A DNA stretch of 38,981 bases, taken from Anaerolineales bacterium. Lineage in GTDB: Bacteria; Chloroflexota; Anaerolineae; Anaerolineales; UBA4823. The notes under the pieces are model-generated. The model did not search any database. It saw only the letters and a list, made by a program, of their open reading frames with translations, and had not been told where the DNA came from. The stretch lies in the NCBI GenBank assembly GCA_003105035.1, contig PQAL01000040.1:1-38981 (forward strand), given 5' to 3'. The position numbers were made by a program, and so were the translations under genes. Below, in pieces: positions 1-7,800 of the stretch; within the stretch, counting starts at the first letter, position 1, and each line of letters opens with the position of its first letter.

Positions 1-1875
1 TCACTCCAGCTCACAAAGTGGTAGCCCGTATTAGCCACTGCCATTACCGCTGTACCATTACTGCCATAAGGCACTGTCTGGGTGGTCTCACCTGTCAGCG
101 TGCCACCTGTACCCGCCGTATAGGCCAGGGTGAACGTATCCGGCACGAACACCGCAGTAACGTCTTTATTTTCATTCATCGTGATCGATATGGGACTGAC
201 CGAGCCGCTCAGGTCGCCTTCCCAACGATTCAGGTGCCAATCAGAAGCTGGGTTAGCTGTGAGGGTGACACTCGCCCCATTCGCATAAGTAGCCTGGTCG
301 GGGGATCTGGTGACCGTTCCGCTGCCGATTACATTCACAGAGAGTATATTCGCGCCTTGTAGGAAGGTGGCTGTTACATTTTCATTTGCATCGACTGTCA
401 CCACGCAAGGGCCTGAACCGCTGCAGGAACCGCTCCAGTAACCGAAACTCCAGCCAACTTCAGGCGTGGCGGTCACGGTTACTTGATCGCCGTAGTAGTA
501 AGTGGTCTGATCAGGGCTCTTGCTGATTGTGCCCTGGCCTTCCACACTAGTGGAGAAGGTGTATGGAATGCGGGCAAAGTGTGCATACACAGTTGAATCG
601 TAATTTACCGTGACCTCAATTGGATTCGCCGTACCCTCGCGGTCTCCAGTCCAGTTGACAAAGGTCCACCCTGGATTCGGATATGCAGTTAGGATCGGCA
701 TCGAATGATATCGATAAGGTCCCGGTGGATTAACATCAACCTGGCCGCTGCCCACCGGATCTATGATTACATCCAGCGTGTACCAATCCTCAGTGAACGT
801 AGCCATGACACTCTTATTTCCGTCGATGGTGATCGTGGCTGGGTTCGTGTTGCCACTTAAATCGCCCGACCAGCTACCAAAGCTCCAACCTGAGGATGGA
901 GAAGCAGTCAAATGGACGATTTCACCGTAATAATATGGGGCTTCATTGTCGCGCAAAACGTATCCACTTCCTTCATGATCGACTGTCAATGTGTATTCAA
1001 TTTGGGTGAATGTTGCCCCGACGACCATGTTCCCGTTTAAAGTGATCGTGGTTGGGTTGTTTTCCCCGCTTAGATCTCCAGTCCAACCGGCGAAATCGTA
1101 GCCAGTAGCCGCTGTAGCTTCAAGGGTCACATCATCCCCATAGAGGTAGGGACCAGCCGGGGTGGCAGTGATCGTACCGCCTGTCGATTGTTGAAGCGTT
1201 AGCGTGACAGCGTTCGATCCAAACGTTGCTCCGACCGTCTTATTGCCATTTAGTGTGATCGTGGTCGGGTTGGTTATCCCAGTCAGATCGCCCGTCCATC
1301 CGGTGAAATTGTGGCCTACATCAGGCAATGCTTGCAAGGTCACTACATCTCCATAATGGTACGGTCCTGGCGGGGTGGCTGTGATCGCCCCCCCTTCTAT
1401 CGGGCTGATCGTCAGCGTCACCACGCTCAGCTCAAATGACGCACTCACCGTCTTGGCTTCGTTCATCACGATCGACCAGGTTCCGTTGCCGTTATCGATC
1501 AGCTCGGCAGCATTTACTCCACTCCAGCCGGAGAAAATCCAGCCTTCAGCAGGAACTGGCGTCAATGTGACCGTCGTTCCGGAGGGGTAGTTAGCCGCAT
1601 CAGGGCTCTTCGTGACTGCGCCACCCCCAACCGGGTTGGCTGTCACCGCTAGAGCGTAGGTATTCTGGGTGAACTCCGCCGTGACGGTCGTATCGCTGTT
1701 TATAGTCACGGTGCAGGGATCGGTGCCCGTACAGCCTCCACCATTCCAGCCAGAGAACGTCCAGGCTGGATCCACCGCCCCCATCGTCAGCAAGACGTTC
1801 GTCCCAGAGGTATACATCGTCTGGTCAGGATCCTTGGTGACCGCACCGTGAGCCGAGTTTACCGTCAGGGTGTAC
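1..1875 (-). repeat. Array B of InlB-type repeats (nine units, the last truncated by the window edge)
   Basis: Nine consecutive units of about 70 residues follow the NodB domain. Each has the pattern YTLTV..GGTVTKSPD..Y.YG..VTLTA.P..GW.FSGWSGD.....NP.TITM..NK.VTATF, the signature of the divergent InlB B-repeat (Flg_new_2-like) family found in secreted bacterial proteins. Some units carry a Cys pair in the loop (for example CSGSGPC) and others replace it with LSGSTNP. The last unit begins FTLAYTAGTGG and is a distinct subtype. Such repeats are thought to act as extended spacers or binding surfaces. Confidence 0.85.
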
Positions 1876-4800
1876 TCATCCAGGACAACTGCATCCCAAC
1901 AGGATCCATTAATAGGCTGCGGTATTTTAATGTTACCAGACTGCAACCTGTAGAGTTCATCCATGGTGAGGATTGGAACGCCCTGGCTTATTATATAATC
2001 CACCAAACCCTGGAAGCGGTCTATATACCAGCCGTTAACTGTTGGATTTGTGCTAATATCATGCAACAATAGAACCACAATCTCTCCCCGAGATATCGCC
2101 GTATCAATGTACCCTTTAGCGACGTCAAGTGTAGTAGAACTATCGATATTTCGCATACCAATTTCATATGGATTCGTGAGTGGTGAAAGGTTGTTGAAAT
2201 AAAGGGTCGTCCTCCCGGATCGCATACCCAGGTTCGCCATGGCAGTTAGGGTATCTGCGTTATAGTTTCCGTACGGATATGCCACGTAGTTAACGTTCAT
2301 CAATCCATGATCGTTCAGAGCATCGCGTGCGGTCGCCAGCGCAGCTTCCTGGTCGGATAAGGATAACGTGGTTAGGGATGTGTGGTCTGCAGTGTGATTT
2401 CCGACTGTCCACCCGGTTGCATACATTTCCTGTAGCTGGGTCCATGTCACCTTGCCCATGGTATTTAAATAATTAGAAATGATATACCCGGTCCCACGAA
2501 CGTTCCTGGGTTCCATATAGGCATAGGCCTGATCCCAAAGGGTGGAATGCCCATCATCAAACGTGAGGAGGACGGCAGGTATTGATTCGCCACTTTCTAA
2601 CCCATCGATGGAATAAGAAGTTGCCGACGTTCCAGAGATTCTTATGTAAATGCTGGTAATGGGGTTTCCCCATGATGGGGATCCAAATGTATACCAATCA
2701 GAAGTCCGCAAGCTAACCAGGTTCCAACCGGGGCGGTATCGCAACCTGAAGGGACGGCCATAAGTTGCGTAAAAGCCGTTGCTCTGGTTGCTGTTATACA
2801 TATACACCTGGAAACCCGTAGGTTCGCCCGTCCCGTGTACGTATACCCAAAAACGTATGTTGCCTTGTGCATCCGGCGATGACATATCCCAGTTGACCGT
2901 TTTTTTGATTCCCACATACCCGGAACTGGATGGAGTAGTCAATTTTATGGATGCGTTACCCACCTTATGGTTGGCTGCATCGATGACCGCAGAATACCCC
3001 GGTGCAGAACCGCTTATTGTCCAACCGCTCAATGATTCAAAATCTTCTCGTAAAATGCCGGGGCTCTCATTCAAGTTTCGTGGCAGAGCACAAGTCACCT
3101 GAATAAAGGTTGCAGTAACCTGCTTATCAACATCCATGGTCAGTGTGCAGGGATTTCCCTGCCCGGCGCAGTCACCGCTCCATTCTAAGAAGCTCCAGTT
3201 CGGATCCGGGTCTGCCGTCAAGGTCACCTGATCGCTGGGGTAGTACGGAGGTTCCAGGCTACGAATGACCTTGCCACTCCCATTGATTGTCATCGATAGA
3301 TTGACGACGTCATGCGCAAAAACGGCTGTGACACTCTTAGGTGAATCCATGGTCACCGTGCAAGCACCAATGCCTGAACAGGCTCCATTCCATTGAGCGA
3401 ACTCATATCCATCTGCAGGTATGGCTGTGACCTCAACAACGCTCCCTTCGAGATAGGGGTTGATGCCAACGGCTGGTGAAGTCGATCCGCCATCAACTGG
3501 ATTTACTGCGATGGTGAGATTTTGATAGACCGGGGTAAAGTAAGCCGTTACAGCCCTATTTGTAGTCATGGTCAGCGAACAGTTTCCTGTACCAGAGCAC
3601 GAGCCTCCCCAGTGATCGAACTTGTATCCTGCCGTGGGAAAGGCAAAAACGTTGACCACCGTTCCATTCGGATAGATATTCACTCCGGCAGGTGGGGTGG
3701 TTGTGCCTGCACCCTCTGTTGGATTATAGGTGATCGTCAGGGTAAAGGTGTTCTGGTTGAAAGTGGCAGAAACACTCTTCGGACCGTCCATCATCAGCGT
3801 ACAGGGATTGGCCTGGCCGACGCAGTCGCCGTTCCATTGGCCGAAGGTGTAATTTGTGGCAGGCGTGGCAGTCAGAACCACAACCGCACCGTAATCATAG
3901 GTTGCCGTCGATTTATCGATCGTGCCGCCGGTGGATTGGGTGACATTCATCACAAAAGTATCAATGGCGAAAACCGCTGACACGGCCTTATGTGCGTCCA
4001 TCGTCACACTGCAGGTAGTGGTCAGCTGCCCGCTGCAAACGCCTGTCCATTCCACGAAGTGGTAGTGGTTCGCCGGGGTAGCCGTAAGCTCCACCGCTGT
4101 GCCTGGTTCATAAGATGCAGTTCCCGGGTCGATCGTGCCATTAGCTGGCTGGGTTACCAACAGGGTGTAGGGCGGGTTTAGATCCCCACCGGTAAAGGTG
4201 GCAGTGACCGACTTGTTGCTGTTCATCGTGACCGTAGCTGGATTCGCAGTTCCGGTCAGATCGCCGCTCCAGGATCCGAAGGTCCAGCCTGCTTCTCCCG
4301 TGGGTGTAAGCGTAACTACATCCCCGTAGTAATAAGTCGCTTTGTATGGATTCTTAGTGACCGTGCCAAGGCCTACGGTATTAATCGTCAGCGTATACTC
4401 GGATTTAAAATAAGCAGTGACAGCTTCAGCCCCATCCACGGTTACCAAGCAAGGGTTCACACTGCCCGTGCACGACCCCTCCCAATGGTCAAATGCCCAA
4501 CCCGTCACAGGTGTGGCTGTCACAGTTACCACAGTCCCATAATAATAAGAAGTCGCATTAGGAGATTTGGTTACCGTACCTTTCCCGGTGGGAGACACGG
4601 TGACAGCCGGGAAGGCATAGGTTGGATGTGAGAAATTGGCAAAGACGGTCTTGTTACCGTCGATCGTGATCACACTTGGGTTCGTGCTCCCCGTCAGATC
4701 GCGGCCCCAACCAGAGAAAGTCCAGCCAGGCTCTGGATTTGCGGTCAGGATTACTCTCTGACCATACGTATATGTCGCCTGGTCAGGATTCTTGGCCACC

Positions 4801-7800
4801 GAACTTGTTGTACCCGTGGCTGTCACGACGATATCCAAAGTGTATCCAGTTTTGACGAAGGTAGCCGTGACAATCTTGTTCCTATTCATCGTCACCAAGC
4901 AGGCGCCACTGCCCGTGCAATCTCCACTCCAGGCAGAGAATTCCCAGTTCAAAGCCGGAAAAGCACTCACCTCCACAACCTGCCCGGGTTGGTAGGTAGC
5001 CTGATCCGGATATTTTGTCACCGCCCCACCGCCCACTGCGTTTATGGCAAGTGTGTAACCTTGAGTGAAAACAGCGTTGATGCTTTTATAACCGTCGATG
5101 GTGATACTCGCCGGGTTGGAGCTACCCGATAAATCCCCACTCCAGTGGCTGAAGTAATAATTGGAAGCGGGGGCAGCGGTCAACTGCACCACCTCACCAT
5201 AATGGTAAGTGGCCTTGTCTGGTGACTTGGTCACCGTACCAAGGTTGCCAGTATCAACCGTAAGGGTATACTCGATTGGAGCGAATGTTGCAGTGACAGT
5301 CGTATCTGCGTTCATGATCAATATGCAGGTCCCGGTTCCGCTGCACTCCCCACCACTCCAACCACTGAAAGTATACCCATTAGCGGGCATGGCTGTCAGT
5401 GTCACCTCACTGCCGGGTAAGAAAGCCTGCTGATCAGGCGAGCGTAATACCGAGCCGCCTGCTTCCGGTGTGACGAGAATTGTCAGGACGACATTATCGG
5501 AATTTCCATTAACCGTCACCGTTTGTGTGACACTTGTACTGTCAAACGGGTTTGATACTGTCAGCGTGACAGGTATATCACCGGCGTCAGGGAACACGAG
5601 ATCGTAAGTCGGTGAAGTAGTCTCAAATTCCTGACCAGCGAAACTCCACTTATACGTTATCGGAAGCGAAGTGTCGATGGATGAATAACTGGCAGCAAAG
5701 GTCGCTGGTATGCCTTCTTCAACAGAAGCGGGGGGTAGGATAGCAACATTCGTAACTGCTGGCCATGCATTGATAGATACATCGTCGACATACCAGTAGA
5801 CAAACCCGGCAGCATTCGCGCGTTGGGCATTGAAACGCAGATAGACATTTGCCATTTCACCATACGCACTGAGGTCGATTTCCTCAGTGATCCAGTGGGG
5901 AGCTGTATTTATCCCAGTGAATGTTTTAAGCACTGTCCAGGTCGTTCCATTGGTCGATACTTCCAGAATTGCCTTATCACTCACATTTCCCAATTGATAA
6001 GCATGATTGAACCGCAAAACTGGACTGGCATAGTCGGTGAGGTTTATTGCGGTCGCCATTACCAGTTGCTGTGATGCATTAATAACGGTGGAGCTTGCTC
6101 TCCATGCATGGGATTTACTATGACTGGCCATGAACAAGCCCGAATTGTTTAGCGTGACAGCAGTGGGAGCTGCTGTAAAGGTAATCACCCATGGAGCTGC
6201 TAATGTGCCATAGCCAGTAATCGTGGTTGTGGATATACCAGCATTGGTCAAGTTAGTCCTAAGATTGGCTGCAGTGATGTTCCAATCCAAAGGTGCAGTC
6301 GTCTTAGAGTCAACCGTGAGCATGAAGGTGCCACCTAAGGCGGGACCAGTATTCACATAATAGATCGTGCCCGCGCCGGTAACACTGGCATCGAAGCTCC
6401 AAATTCCCCCAGGAGCTAGACCCGTTTTGTCCATGGTGACCGCGGTGGGAATCCCGGTAAAAGTGATCACCCATGGGCTGGCAAACGTCCCGGAGCCAGT
6501 AACCGCAGTAGTGGCTATACCGGCATTGGTCAATGCGGTCCTGAGATTTGTATAATTAATGTTCCATGCCAGAGGCGCAGTCGTCTTGGAGTCAACCGTG
6601 AGTGAGAAAGTGCCACCAACGGCGGTACCTATGGTTACATTGTAGGTTGCGGTTGTACCGATTAAATTTTCAATGAGCCCCGTTTTATCGATTGTGACCG
6701 CAGAGGGAGCAGTTGTAAAGGTAATCACCCATGGGGCAGCTAGTGTGCCGGAGCCAGTCACGTTGGTTGTGGCTATACCAGCATTCGTAAGTGCGGTCCT
6801 GAGATTTGTTGACGAAATATTCCAGGCAAGAGGCGCAGTCGTCACGGAGTCAACCGTGAGCAGGAACGTCCCACCAACGGCGGGGCTGACATTCACATTG
6901 TAGATAGTCCCGGAGCCGATTACATTCTTAATCAGGCCCGTTTTGTCCATCGTGACCGCAGTGGGAGGCGTTGTAAAGGTGATCACCCATGGGGTAGCTA
7001 ATGTGCCGGAGCCGGTAACCGCGGTTGTGGCGATACCGGCATTGGTCAGCGCGCTCCTGAGATTAGTTGACGAAATATTCCAGGCAAGAGGTCCAGTCGT
7101 GACTGAGTCAACCGTGAGTAAGAAGGTGCCACCCACGGTGTAACCAATATTGACGTTGTAGATGGTGCTTGCGCCCGTAGCATTTTGCTCACTTATGGAC
7201 CATTGACCAGTCCCATTTTCCATATCATCCTGGAAAACCGTGATCGCCGGGCTGGAGGGCTCAAACTGGCTGCGGCTATATGCCGATGTGCTGGCGGCAA
7301 CCTGGGCTTGAACGGCCAGCGTAGCTGAACTCAGGCTACCAGTGAAGATTTTGACCGCACTGAGCTTGAAAGCCCGTGAGCCGGTCAGAGGCAGCTGCTC
7401 GTATAGCATCTTGCCATCAAACTCGAGGCTCATCGTATTGGTTCCGAGAGCCAGCGCCTGCGGATTGCTGACAGCCCAGGCAACTTCGGTACCGTAGTCA
7501 TCCACCAGCAGGCCTTCAATGCTGTAATTTCCAGCCCGGAAGGTGCCCGAGTCAGTCACGTTCACGGTCACATTAGCCACCAGTTTGTCATAACGGCCGT
7601 TACCGTTGGTGTCGACCGGGGAGAAGGTGTACGGGCCAGGGGTTACGTCCATTATGTCGTTCGTCCCGCTGGGGAGTGCCCCAATCACAATTCCGTCCAT
7701 TTCGATGAGACCAACAAGATCTGTGATTTGATAAGCGCTAGCAAAGCGGTTATCTACGATTGGGCCGTTGGCCTGGATCAGGTTTAGATGCTCCAGGGAG

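Noticed and set aside
3102-7185. Regular repeats considered as a CRISPR array
   Set aside because: The units are 210-265 bp, lie within an open reading frame and encode recurring protein domains. There are no short identical repeats separated by unique spacers.
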